Part shown: piece after piece, positions 33,323-41,450 of the stretch
Layout: the number at the start of each line of letters is the position of its first letter
Position numbering within the stretch: position 1 is the first letter of the stretch
NCBI GenBank assembly: GCA_012839295.1
Contig: DUNO01000002.1
Span: 1-64,000, forward strand
Direction of reading: 5' to 3'
Origin: Clostridiales bacterium
Lineage (GTDB): Bacteria > Bacillota > Clostridia > Lachnospirales > Lachnospiraceae
DNA length: 64,000 nucleotides
Notes under the pieces: generated by a model
What the model was told of the DNA's origin: nothing
What the model saw: the letters and a program-made list of their open reading frames with translations, nothing else
Database searches by the model: none
Program-made: the position numbers and the translations under genes

Positions 33323-34315
33323 TCAAAGAGCTTTACTGAAAGAAAGCGCGGCGGCCAGGATAACGAGTATTCCAGCTACAGCATATTTGCGCGGGTGATG
33401 CCATAGGTCGCTTTCCACCTTCCAGTCCAGCAAGGGAAAACGCAATTCCAGCAGGACGGTTAAGAATGCGCCAATTACCGAAAAACAGCCAGCCGTAATA
33501 AACATATCGGCTGGAATGCTGCCCACGGACAACCGCCAGGATGTAAGGTACAATCCGCAGCCGGTAAGGTTGACAGCCGTGACAAATACCGTATAAGGGA
33601 GCAAGACGGTCCGCAGTTGTCCTGGCAGGGAGCAAACCCTCCGATACAGTCTCCTGTCACTTGACAGCAGTACCCCAAGGGGGGTATTAAGGCAGGACAG
33701 GGCAAACCCAAGGGGCATGGCTGCTACAAAGCCAGATTTACCTATCATTGGGGCAAGGGCACACCCAAATGCCCACAAAACTACTGTGTTGGCGAGATAA
33801 GTCTTGTTGCCCAGCAGGTACCGGAGCAGGTATAGGCAAAAGTTGTGCCGGCTATGGTTGATCAGGCGGTATGCCGCAACCTTTCTTTCAGTACGGAAGG
33901 AAAGTGCATAAGTAACGCCGCCGCTTACTACAAAGCAAATAGAAAAAATGGCGATTCCCAGGCCTGACCATCCGCTTATAGCCAGGTACGTAATCAGCAG
34001 AAGCCCTGCCTTTGTAAACAAGGTATGTGCTGCTACCGTAATGAAAAATGCAGCGTGAAAGAGAACAGGACGTTCCGGCAGCATCAGCTGTCCCCGGATA
34101 CTGTCAATGGTATCCTCGGACTGCAGAACCACAGCAAACGCCGTCACTGTCACAAACACGGAAGTTAATGCCAAAACCGACGGGGCAATGCTTATATGGA
34201 TTTTTGCAGAATATAGGGCAAAAAAGACCACGCCCCACACAAAAACACTTTTCGGAACACGTTCATACCCCGCTCCGAAGAACTTTTTTAGGTTAGCCTT
34301 AAGTATCCTGCTCAT
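33323..34315 (-). CDS. ABC transporter permease-like membrane protein
   Basis: 330 aa with about eight hydrophobic segments (first at residues ~24-60, last at ~310-327). There is no ATPase or peptidase motif. It overlaps the preceding ATP-binding gene by 17 bases, the usual sign of a paired ABC-2-type exporter. A cytoplasmic basic segment (SFRTERKVAAYRLINHSRHN) lies in the middle. The protein is not similar enough to a named exporter to say what it carries; a role in peptide or lipid export, or in resistance, is typical for such operons. Confidence 0.75.
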   Translation of the reverse strand: MSRILKANLKKFFGAGYERVPKSVFVWGVVFFALYSAKIHISIAPSVLALTSVFVTVTAFAVVLQSEDTIDSIRGQLMLPERPVLFHAAFFITVAAHTLFTKAGLLLITYLAISGWSGLGIAIFSICFVVSGGVTYALSFRTERKVAAYRLINHSRHNFCLYLLRYLLGNKTYLANTVVLWAFGCALAPMIGKSGFVAAMPLGFALSCLNTPLGVLLSSDRRLYRRVCSLPGQLRTVLLPYTVFVTAVNLTGCGLYLTSWRLSVGSIPADMFITAGCFSVIGAFLTVLLELRFPLLDWKVESDLWHHPRKYAVAGILVILAAALSFSKAL

Positions 34316-34976
34316 TAAGAACCTCCCGTATCACCGCTGCGTCTATCTGTCCCTTTGGGAACTCACGGCTTATTGTGCCTTCTTCCAGCACTAGCACACG
34401 GTCGGAGGTCAGGCAGATGCTCTCCAGAACATGTGAAGAGAACAGAACCGTTCCGAGTATCCGGTATTTGTTTATCTGGTCATAGAGGTATTCCGTGCTC
34501 TGGAAGTCAAGTCCATTCACCGGCTCGTCGAGGAGAAGCAAGGGCAGACCGAGGGCAAATCCTGTAATTAAGTATACTTTCCTCCGGTTACCGGTGGACA
34601 AATCCCTGATCAGCACCCTCCGGTAATCCCCAAAGCCAAAGCCCCTTACCAGCTCCTCTACCCTCTCCATATCCGGGGTCTTGCCATAGGCAGCAAAGAC
34701 ATGAGGAAGGTATTCATTAAAGGTGTAATACTGGAAGGAACTATCCTCGGCAAAGACAGTATACCGGTGCAATTTGAATCCACGGTCAGTAAAGCTGATA
34801 CCTCCGCTGAAATCCTTGTGGACACCTGAAACTGTATTGATGAGGGTGGTCTTTCCGGCACCATTCAAACCGATTAGTCCCACTACCTCATGCTCCGCAA
34901 GTGAAAGTGATAAGCCATCAATCACAGGATCTCCTTTGCGGTACCATATCCTTAAACCACTAAACTCAAGTAACAT
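34299..34976 (-). CDS. ABC transporter ATP-binding protein
   Basis: 225 aa nucleotide-binding subunit. Walker A is GLNGAGKTT at about residues 36-44. The signature is degenerate (LSTGNRRKV in place of LSGGQ). Walker B is PLLLLDEPVNGLD and the switch His is in VLFSSHVLES. This layout belongs to the CcmA-like two-gene exporters. TAGGAGGATCATGAT precedes the ATG at 34976. It overlaps the permease gene downstream by 17 bases and follows a 53-aa membrane peptide gene by 12 bases. It should sit on the inner face of the membrane and power the permease. Confidence 0.93.
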   Translation of the reverse strand: MLLEFSGLRIWYRKGDPVIDGLSLSLAEHEVVGLIGLNGAGKTTLINTVSGVHKDFSGGISFTDRGFKLHRYTVFAEDSSFQYYTFNEYLPHVFAAYGKTPDMERVEELVRGFGFGDYRRVLIRDLSTGNRRKVYLITGFALGLPLLLLDEPVNGLDFQSTEYLYDQINKYRILGTVLFSSHVLESICLTSDRVLVLEEGTISREFPKGQIDAAVIREVLNEQDT

Positions 34977-34988
34977 ATCATGATCCTC

Positions 34989-35150
34989 CTACCTCGTTCC
35001 ATCCCTGCCGATTTTAAACCCGGAATAAAGGAATGCTGCTCCAATCAGCAGAAAAAAGCTTCCTCTCGATGAATCCCCATTTATGAACAAAACAAGGCTT
35101 ATTACAACCCACACTGCACCAAGAATCAGACGGGTAACCTTATGTCTCAT
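34989..35150 (-). CDS. 53-aa small membrane peptide, first gene of the ABC operon
   Basis: A 53-codon ORF (MRHKVTRLILGAVWVVISLV...FKIGRDGTR) with two hydrophobic segments, residues ~8-22 and ~32-44, separated by a short polar loop (NGDSSRGS), and basic ends. GGAGG lies 8 bases before ATG 35150, and the gene follows a near-consensus promoter and precedes the ATPase gene by 12 bases. It is probably a real small protein that modulates the transporter, but no homologue can be named by eye. Confidence 0.75.
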   Translation of the reverse strand: MRHKVTRLILGAVWVVISLVLFINGDSSRGSFFLLIGAAFLYSGFKIGRDGTR

Positions 35151-35164
35151 AAAAAGCACCTCCA

Positions 35165-35223
35165 ATAGTGATATATTTGTCTCTTAATGTTATAAATATA
35201 TCACTATACAAATTGTTTGTCAA
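35165..35223 (-). promoter_or_regulatory. Promoter with overlapping 13-bp inverted-repeat operator
   Basis: On the minus strand: -35 TTGACA (complement at 35218-35223), a 17-base spacer, then -10 TATATT (35195-35200). A perfect inverted repeat, atagtgatatatt at 35165-35177 with aatatatcactat at 35195-35207, covers the -10 and the expected start of transcription. Binding there should block the operon. The operon's own XRE protein is the likeliest ligand. Confidence 0.7.
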
Positions 35224-35310
35224 GAAGAAGGTATCCACAAAAAGGCCTTATGCATAGCAACTCCCAGGAGCCAGGATACTATAATTTAGGTAAACTAATG
35301 GATAAAAATA

Positions 35311-35332
35311 TAGAGCCTCGTAAAAGGCTCTA
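35311..35332 (-). terminator. Terminator after the heptad-repeat gene
   Basis: tagagcct (35311-35318) pairs with aggctcta (35325-35332), with a 6-base loop. On the minus strand it is followed by TATTTTTATC. Confidence 0.75.
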
Positions 35333-35393
35333 GAATAAGTTTTTTATTTACTTTTATACACTGTCGGGGATTGACGGCTTGTTAAAGGCATTT

Positions 35394-35789
35394 TCATTTA
35401 ACACCCATTAGCTTGTTAATGTCTTTACTATGGGATATGGCAACACGCTTTAAATTATCTACATCAAAAATCAGGGTATTTATCTTTTCTTGCCCTTCTT
35501 TTACATTATCTGTAATTAATCCATGTTGTTCCATAAGCAGCAAAACATTTTTGTCGGTGACATTCTCAAGATGCAATTCAATTCTTGTTGTCCTTTCGTC
35601 AATGTCATTAATAGTTTTCTTGACGTCAGACATATCACTTTTTAATTCTGTTACATCACTTTTTAATTCTGTTACATCACTTTTTAATTCTGTTACATCA
35701 CTTTTTAATTCTGTTACATCATTTTTTAATTCTGTTACACCATTTTTTAATTCTGTTAACATCTGCAAAATTAATTCTTCATTGTTCAT
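35394..35789 (-). CDS. Coiled-coil protein with six heptad repeats
   Basis: 131 aa, soluble. Residues ~11-52 consist of heptads (LTELKNG, VTELKND, then four VTELKSD) that should form a parallel coiled coil. A second helical part (DDIDERTTRIELHLENV-like) and a C-terminal helix follow. The repeat is also visible at DNA level as near-identical 21-bp units. ATG 35789 has GGAGGGG six bases upstream. Similar small coiled-coil proteins are common in Lachnospiraceae and have no known function. It is transcribed alone. Confidence 0.75.
   Translation of the reverse strand: MNNEELILQMLTELKNGVTELKNDVTELKSDVTELKSDVTELKSDVTELKSDMSDVKKTINDIDERTTRIELHLENVTDKNVLLLMEQHGLITDNVKEGQEKINTLIFDVDNLKRVAISHSKDINKLMGVK
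35640..35755. repeat. 21-bp in-frame tandem repeats (VTELKSD heptads)
   Basis: The 21-base unit tttttaattctgttacatca (plus strand) is repeated with almost no change for about five to six units. Each unit encodes one heptad of the coiled-coil gene on the minus strand. Slippage would add or remove whole heptads without a frameshift. Confidence 0.8.
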
Positions 35790-35871
35790 ACCGTTCCCCT
35801 CCATAAAGATATTATACTTTATGCCAACAATTATTACAATGCCAGACAGTCAAAAATTGCAACTATTTCAT

Positions 35872-36600
35872 CTACTCGTCCCAATTGTGCCAAACCTGTT
35901 GCACATCGTCATCCTCATCAAGCAAGTCAAGGATTTTGTTCATGGATTTAATATCCTGTTCACTGGACAAGGCCGTCCAGGTCTGGGGGATCATCGTCAC
36001 TTCAGCCTGAGCCATGGGGATCTTAGCTTTTTCAAGCTCTTCCCTTACTGCTGAGAAATCATCGGGAGCAGTTAAAACCTCAAAGCTATCCTCTTCCTCG
36101 GAGAAATCCTCTGCTCCTGCCTCCAATGCCAGCATCATTAAATCGTCAGCCTTCATATCACATTCTTCTTTATCGATGATAATCTGGCCTTTCCGGTCAA
36201 ACATATAGGATACGCAGCCGATAGCGCCTACGTTGCCATTCCCCTTGGTGAAGGCATTGCGCACATTACCTGCTGTCCTGTTCTTGTTATCCGTAAGAGC
36301 CTCCACAATGATTGCAATACCGCTGGGGCCATAGCCCTCATAGGTTACCGTCTCATAATTAACTGCATTCGCATCACCGGCAGCCTTCTTAATGCTTCTG
36401 TCAATCGTATCATTAGGCATATTGTTAGACTTTGCCTTGGCGATGATATCCTTCAGGCGGCTGTTCGCGTTCGGGTCTGCTCCGCCCTCCTTTACGGCTA
36501 CAGCGATCTCACGGCCAAGCTTTGTAAATATCTTGCCCTTAACTGCATCATTCTTTTCTTTTTTATGTTTTATGTTCGCAAATTTGGAATGTCCTGACAT
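35872..36600 (-). CDS. YebC/PmpR family protein
   Basis: 242 aa, the usual length of the family. It starts with the signature [18 protein letters not shown] and continues with [44 protein letters not shown] and [11 protein letters not shown], all typical. The acidic C-terminus is usual. Members act as DNA-binding regulators or as translation factors that relieve ribosome stalling at proline-rich sequences; which applies here is unknown. GGAGG precedes ATG 36600. It is transcribed alone. Confidence 0.96.
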   Translation of the reverse strand: MSGHSKFANIKHKKEKNDAVKGKIFTKLGREIAVAVKEGGADPNANSRLKDIIAKAKSNNMPNDTIDRSIKKAAGDANAVNYETVTYEGYGPSGIAIIVEALTDNKNRTAGNVRNAFTKGNGNVGAIGCVSYMFDRKGQIIIDKEECDMKADDLMMLALEAGAEDFSEEEDSFEVLTAPDDFSAVREELEKAKIPMAQAEVTMIPQTWTALSSEQDIKSMNKILDLLDEDDDVQQVWHNWDE

Positions 36601-36871
36601 ACTTCATCCTCCTTATGGACCGCATATTTTTTGCGGATTTCTTCTCATCTAATACTTTATTATGCTTCAATATAATCACAAAATCTAAGGATACTTTGCG
36701 CTTTCCCAGGGTTATCTTTCAGCATATGCAATGGAAAATGCGCTTTTCTTACGCAAATAATCGGAGGCATGCTAGGTACCACGCCTCCGGCTTACGCCTT
36801 AAATATTTTATCACCGAAACCGCTGTTCGGCAAGTGGAAAGTGTGAAGAGAGTTACCTGTAATTATCCAGG

Positions 36872-37327
36872 TCATTCCGCATTGATTAATTTGCTGAGCT
36901 TCTCCATCACCTGAATGGTTTCATCAACAGAACGGATTGCGCACATTACCGTATCATCGCCGGCAATACAGCCCACGATACTGCTGAACTGGAGGGAATC
37001 GAGTGCCGCCGCAACAGCCATTGCCATACCGGGAACTGTCTTCACTACCATAATATTCTGGGCCATATCCATTGACACAAAGCCATCCTTTAATACACGG
37101 GTATATTTTTCACTCATTCCCGGCTCCGTCTTCTGAAGCACGATATATTTCTGTCTTCCGCCGTCCACGGCTACCTTTGTAAGCTTTAGCTCCCGGATAT
37201 CCCTTGAAACGGTGGCCTGGGTAACGTTATAACCATCCTTCATAAGTCGGTCTGCTAATTCTTCCTGAGTTTCAATGTCATATTTATTAATTAGTTCTAT
37301 AATCTTGCTCTGTCTGCTTATTTTCAT
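36872..37327 (-). CDS. argR: Arginine repressor ArgR
   Basis: 151 aa. The N-terminal winged HTH (KIIELINKYDIETQEELADRL, ATVSRDIRELKLTKV) and the C-terminal arginine-binding oligomerisation domain (GCIAGDDTVMCAIRS with the GDDT motif) are both complete. It represses arginine biosynthesis and activates catabolism when arginine binds. ATG 37327 fits the family N-terminus; the leader before it is GAAAGGCACGGGTATA rather than a consensus site. It is the last gene here of the argR-nadK-tlyA-dxs-ispA-xse-nusB run. The recN gene that often follows argR in clostridia is absent from this spot. Confidence 0.95.
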   Translation of the reverse strand: MKISRQSKIIELINKYDIETQEELADRLMKDGYNVTQATVSRDIRELKLTKVAVDGGRQKYIVLQKTEPGMSEKYTRVLKDGFVSMDMAQNIMVVKTVPGMAMAVAAALDSLQFSSIVGCIAGDDTVMCAIRSVDETIQVMEKLSKLINAE

Positions 37328-37330
37328 ATT

Positions 37331-37346
37331 TATACCCGTGCCTTTC
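37331..37346 (-). promoter_or_regulatory. Unusual leader motif GAAAGGCACGGGTATA before argR
   Basis: The minus strand reads GAAAGGCACGGGTATA followed by AATATG. The same motif with one or two changes precedes the LplB-like gene (2001-2015) and xseB (42556-42571), each time ending 3-6 bases before the start codon. It replaces AGGAGG. Just upstream is a CCTATTCACTTTTTGAATAGG hairpin. Confidence 0.55.
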
Positions 37347-37390
37347 ACTTTTTGATGACCTATTCAAAAAGTGAATAGGCCTTAATTTCA

Positions 37391-38260
37391 TCAATCTCCA
37401 TTATTGCCTAACTTAGACCGTAAAATCTCATAAATTCCAGTACGGTTAAGCTTGATTAATTTTGTATTATATTTTGCTTTTTTGATAACTACGGAGTCGT
37501 CGGTTCCCAGATCGATTACCTGCTTTCCGTCAAAGTTCGCTATTGCCTCTGCCTCCTGGGTCTTCTTGCTCTTACCCACAACCACCTTGATGGTGTCTTC
37601 GGCTGATACCACAACACTCCTCGGGCTTAGGGAATGGGGGCAGATCGGAGTTATTACCATAACACTGGCCTGGGGCATGATGATGGGGCCTCCCGCAGAT
37701 AGATTATATGCAGTTGAGCCGGTGGGCGTAGAGATAATCACTCCATCACCAAGAAAATTATCTACCAACTCATCATTTACATAAATTCCAAGATTAATGA
37801 TCCTGGAAAAGCCTTTTCTGGTTATCACTACGTCATTCAGGGCATAGCCAGGCTTTTTCGCCTGCAGACTACCCTGCCCATTACCACAAAGAACGTCTCC
37901 CTCCATCATGATACGGTTCTCTATCCTGTAATCATCACGAAACAGGCGGTCCAATGCCTCCAGTGCATTCTGTTCTTCAATTTCCGCCAGGAAGCCCAGG
38001 GTTCCTAAATTCACGCCAAGAATTGGGATATCATGGGTCATTAAATCATTTGCCGCTTGGATAATAGTCCCGTCACCTCCGAGAACTATGGCACATTCAA
38101 TGGCCTCCGGAACTATAACCGCATCACCCTCATCCTTTACGGAAGATACGCTGGAAAGAGTTGCAGCTTTACCGGCCTTTTCAATATAAGCAACAATCCT
38201 TTTCGTAACAAGAAAGTCAGTATCCTTCTCCCTATTTGTAATAATTAAAAACCTGTCCAT
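37391..38260 (-). CDS. nadK: NAD kinase
   Basis: 289 aa. It has the GGDGT nucleotide motif (IVLGGDGTIIQAAND) and the second family motif PTGSTAYNLSAGGPI, followed by the conserved TPICPHSLSPRSVV. It phosphorylates NAD to NADP with ATP or polyphosphate in the cytoplasm. The start ATG 38260 (MDRFLIITNREKD) fits the family; ATG 38281 is the alternative. It lies between argR and tlyA, the normal clostridial order. Confidence 0.95.
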   Translation of the reverse strand: MDRFLIITNREKDTDFLVTKRIVAYIEKAGKAATLSSVSSVKDEGDAVIVPEAIECAIVLGGDGTIIQAANDLMTHDIPILGVNLGTLGFLAEIEEQNALEALDRLFRDDYRIENRIMMEGDVLCGNGQGSLQAKKPGYALNDVVITRKGFSRIINLGIYVNDELVDNFLGDGVIISTPTGSTAYNLSAGGPIIMPQASVMVITPICPHSLSPRSVVVSAEDTIKVVVGKSKKTQEAEAIANFDGKQVIDLGTDDSVVIKKAKYNTKLIKLNRTGIYEILRSKLGNNGD

Positions 38261-38458
38261 TTTGATTGCTACTCTCCTCATCTACAGCCATCATAGATAT
38301 ACAAAAAATTCTAACATAGAATTCCATTAATTTCAAGCAAAGGGCTATCTTATTTCTTAATTTTTCATAAATATTCAGCATAATTATACCGTATTTAAAT
38401 ATTTTTAGCCTGAAATCGGCCGTCTTTCTGAAAAAGCCCCTGTTTCCTGCTGGAAAGC

Positions 38459-39292
38459 CTATGCCTCTGCCAGCGTACCATGGGCTTCTTCTACAGTCCT
38501 TACAATCTTCTGGGCCGTAACCGGTATCCCTTCCTGATGCATATCCCTGTCATCACTGTGTATTTTCTTCCGAAGATATAATAAATATTCAATATTTCCC
38601 TCAGGCCCCTTGATTGGGGAGAAGCTTAAATCCAGACAGTCAAAGCCTATGGAGGCCGCGTATTCACATACCCTCTGGATTACCTCCACATGAACCTTCT
38701 GCTCACGGACAACCCCCTTCTTGCCAACCTTATCCCTGCCGGCTTCAAACTGGGGTTTAATGAGCGCCACCACTTCGCCCCCGGCTGCCAATAAATCCCG
38801 CACCGGCTGCAGCACCTTGGTTAAGGAAATGAAGGAGACATCAATGGATGCAAAGGCCACCTCATCCTCAATCTGGTCTGGGGTCAGGTAGCGTATGTTC
38901 GTCTTTTCCATGGAAATGACCCGTTCATCCTGGCGGAGCTTCCAGGCAAGCTGGTTTGTTCCTACATCCACCGAATATACCTTAAGGGCACCGTTTTGAA
39001 GCATGCAATCCGTAAACCCTCCCGTTGAGGAGCCCACATCCATGCAGAGCTTGCCATCCAGGCTGATCCCATAGACCCCAATTGCCTTCTCAAGCTTTAA
39101 ACCGCCACGGCTGACATATTTCAGCGGATTTCCCTTAACCTCTATGGTTACCTCTCCGGCAAAGGTACTTCCTGCCTTATCCTCGCGCTGCCCGTCCACA
39201 AATACATTTCCCGACATTATGATCGCTTTTGCTTTTTCCCGCGACTCTGCGAGATTCCTGTTAACTAATAATACATCCAATCGTTCTTTCAT
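38459..39292 (-). CDS. tlyA: TlyA family rRNA 2'-O-methyltransferase (hemolysin A-like)
   Basis: 277 aa. An N-terminal S4 RNA-binding domain (RLDVLLVNRNLAESREKAKAI) is followed by an FtsJ-like Rossmann methyltransferase domain with SAM motif CMDVGSSTGGFTDCML. The catalytic-type K-D-K-E residues fall in the GTNQLAWKL, SIDVSFISL and ALIKPQFEAGRD segments. TlyA methylates cytidines in 16S and 23S rRNA. ATG 39292 has GAGG six bases upstream. It sits between dxs and nadK as usual. A roughly 50-bp repeat (R4) lies just upstream. Confidence 0.93.
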   Translation of the reverse strand: MKERLDVLLVNRNLAESREKAKAIIMSGNVFVDGQREDKAGSTFAGEVTIEVKGNPLKYVSRGGLKLEKAIGVYGISLDGKLCMDVGSSTGGFTDCMLQNGALKVYSVDVGTNQLAWKLRQDERVISMEKTNIRYLTPDQIEDEVAFASIDVSFISLTKVLQPVRDLLAAGGEVVALIKPQFEAGRDKVGKKGVVREQKVHVEVIQRVCEYAASIGFDCLDLSFSPIKGPEGNIEYLLYLRKKIHSDDRDMHQEGIPVTAQKIVRTVEEAHGTLAEA

Positions 39293-39308
39293 TCTATTCC
39301 TCATTCTT

Positions 39309-39451
39309 ATGCCATGCCTGCCATATAGTACAAAGCCCCATAAAATAATGGCATGAGGCCGGTCTTTACATGACTAAATCCTATAATTCCTTTCACCTTA
39401 TGTCCATGCTTCCATATAGCACAAAGCCTCATGAAATAATGGCATGGATCC
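39309..39451. repeat. Direct repeat R4, two ~52-bp copies between dxs and tlyA
   Basis: 39309-39360 and 39400-39451 are alignable over about 52 bases (ccatatag(t/c)acaaagcc(c/t)cat(a/g)aaataatggcatg), 91 bases apart. Each copy contains a gccat/tccat...atggc pair able to form a stem. They fill most of the gap between the dxs stop and the tlyA start. Confidence 0.7.
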
Positions 39452-39460
39452 GACCCCCAA

Positions 39461-41323
39461 CTATAGCTCCGCCTTAATCCTGTTTAAGACGCCCTCCGCA
39501 TCCAAATGAAACCTTTTATGGAGCTCTCCTACACTGCCGTGCTCAATATAAGCTCCCGGCACTGATATATTTACCAGCCTGATATCCTGCTTACGGGTTT
39601 CAAATAAATAATCTGCTACCTTTTGTCCATAGCCGCCGTTCCGTACATTTTCTTCCAGGGTTACCATCAGGTTATGGCTGCCCGATAATTTTTCAAGAAT
39701 GTCCTTATCAATCGGGGAAATGAAGCGCACATTCACAAGGGTCACCCTTTCCCCTTCCTTTAATAACGCCGCTGCCACTTCCTCGCCAATTTTAACCATG
39801 CTTCCCACTGCCAGGATGGCGACCTTTGCACCTTCATGGAGCAGCTCGCTTTTTCCATATTCCAATGGCGCCCGGTACTCCTCCAGCCCCAGATAGGCAT
39901 CCCCTTTCGGATAACGGATTGCCACAGGGCTGTTCAGCTTTAGCGCGTATTGCAGCATGTCCTCCAATTCATACCGGTTCTTCGGTGCGAGGACCGTTAA
40001 GTTAGGTATATGGGAAAGAAAGGATACATCAAAGGTTCCCTGGTGGGTCTTTCCGTCCCTTCCCGTGATGCCTGCCCTGTCTATGGCAAATACCACCGGA
40101 AGGTTGTTAATACAGACATCATGTATAATCTGGTCATAGGCTCTCTGCAAAAAGGTAGAATAAATGGCCACTACCGGCTTAAAGCCTCCCATGGCCAAGC
40201 CGGCGGCAAAGGTAACCGCATGCTGTTCTGCTATTCCCACATCAAAGAAGCGGTCAGGAAACTGCTTCTTAAAGTCATAAAGCCCTGTCCCATAAGGCAT
40301 CGCTGCCGTAATTGCCAATATCTTTTCATCCTCTGCCGCAAGGCGCAGCATCGCATCTGAGAACACCTTCGTATAGGAGATTTCCTTTTCCTTGCAGGTT
40401 GGCCGTCCGCTGGTAATATCAAAGGGCTCCACTCCATGGTAATGGGCCGGATACCGTTCTGCCGGCCGGTATCCCTTCCCCTTCTTGGTCAGCACATGCA
40501 CCACCACCGCTTTTTTCGATCTGGCGGCTGCCTCAAAGGCTTCCAGCATCTGCCATACATTATGCCCGTCAATAGGTCCGATATAGGTAAGCCCCATATC
40601 TTCAAAGAACATGCTGGGAAGCATGAAGTATTTTACAGCATCCTTGGACCGCTTTAGCATGTCCACCAGACCTTTTCCGCCCGGCACGCTGCCGAGGATA
40701 TTTTCCATGCTTTCCTTAAATCCCGTATAGCGGTTGCTTGTCCTAAGCCTTGCCAGGTAATTTGCTAATCCACCCACATTTTCAGAGATGGACATATTAT
40801 TATCGTTGAGTACAATAATAAAATTTGTTTTTAGCCTTCCGGCATTGTTAATGGCTTCAAAGGCCATCCCTCCCGTAAGGGCTCCATCCCCGAGCACTGC
40901 CACTACCTTATTGCTTTTACCGCTTAAATCCCTTGCCTTTACTAATCCCAGGGCTGCGGAAATGGCTGTCGAGCTATGTCCCGTATCAAAGGAATCGCAG
41001 CAGCTCTCCTCCATCTTGGGAAAGCCGCTCAAGCCGTCCAGCTGGCGCAAGGTGGGAAAAAGCTCCTTCCTCCCGGTCAGCAGCTTATGGGTATATGCCT
41101 GATGCCCCACATCCCAGACTAATTTATCCTGGGGAAAGCTAAGGAACCTGTGGAGAGCCATTGTAAGCTCCACTACTCCCAGGTTAGATGCAAGATGCCC
41201 CCCGGTTTTACTGATATTTTGTATTAAAAATTCACGGATTTCTTCTGCCAGTTTATTATAATCCTGGATCTGTATTTTTTTTATATCATTTGCTTCCTTA
41301 ATTTCATCCAATAATTCAGGCAA
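39461..41323 (-). CDS. dxs: 1-deoxy-D-xylulose-5-phosphate synthase
   Basis: 620 aa, full length. It condenses pyruvate and glyceraldehyde 3-phosphate using thiamine diphosphate, the first step of the MEP isoprenoid pathway. The conserved DVGHQAYTHKLLTGR, the ThDP motif GDGALTGGMAFEAINNAG and the later GIAEQHAVTFAAGLA and DRAGITGRDGKTHQG blocks are all present. The start is TTG 41323 with GAGGTGG six bases upstream; the GTG at 41338 has no room for a site. It is in the same direction as and downstream of the prenyl synthase gene, so two isoprenoid steps are encoded together. Confidence 0.96.
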   Translation of the reverse strand: MPELLDEIKEANDIKKIQIQDYNKLAEEIREFLIQNISKTGGHLASNLGVVELTMALHRFLSFPQDKLVWDVGHQAYTHKLLTGRKELFPTLRQLDGLSGFPKMEESCCDSFDTGHSSTAISAALGLVKARDLSGKSNKVVAVLGDGALTGGMAFEAINNAGRLKTNFIIVLNDNNMSISENVGGLANYLARLRTSNRYTGFKESMENILGSVPGGKGLVDMLKRSKDAVKYFMLPSMFFEDMGLTYIGPIDGHNVWQMLEAFEAAARSKKAVVVHVLTKKGKGYRPAERYPAHYHGVEPFDITSGRPTCKEKEISYTKVFSDAMLRLAAEDEKILAITAAMPYGTGLYDFKKQFPDRFFDVGIAEQHAVTFAAGLAMGGFKPVVAIYSTFLQRAYDQIIHDVCINNLPVVFAIDRAGITGRDGKTHQGTFDVSFLSHIPNLTVLAPKNRYELEDMLQYALKLNSPVAIRYPKGDAYLGLEEYRAPLEYGKSELLHEGAKVAILAVGSMVKIGEEVAAALLKEGERVTLVNVRFISPIDKDILEKLSGSHNLMVTLEENVRNGGYGQKVADYLFETRKQDIRLVNISVPGAYIEHGSVGELHKRFHLDAEGVLNRIKAEL

Positions 41324-41450
41324 AATAACCCACCTCACCTTCCTGTGTTATGCTGCCGGTGACCCTGCGGTAACCCAAAGTAATCCCAGTGCACTGTCCC
41401 ACCGGGCAGTACACTAGCTCAGGTGCTGCCGGCCATTCCATGGAATACAT

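Noticed and set aside
35413-36054. 213-aa repeat-rich ORF on the plus strand
   Set aside because: Antisense shadow of the heptad-repeat gene and the yebC end.
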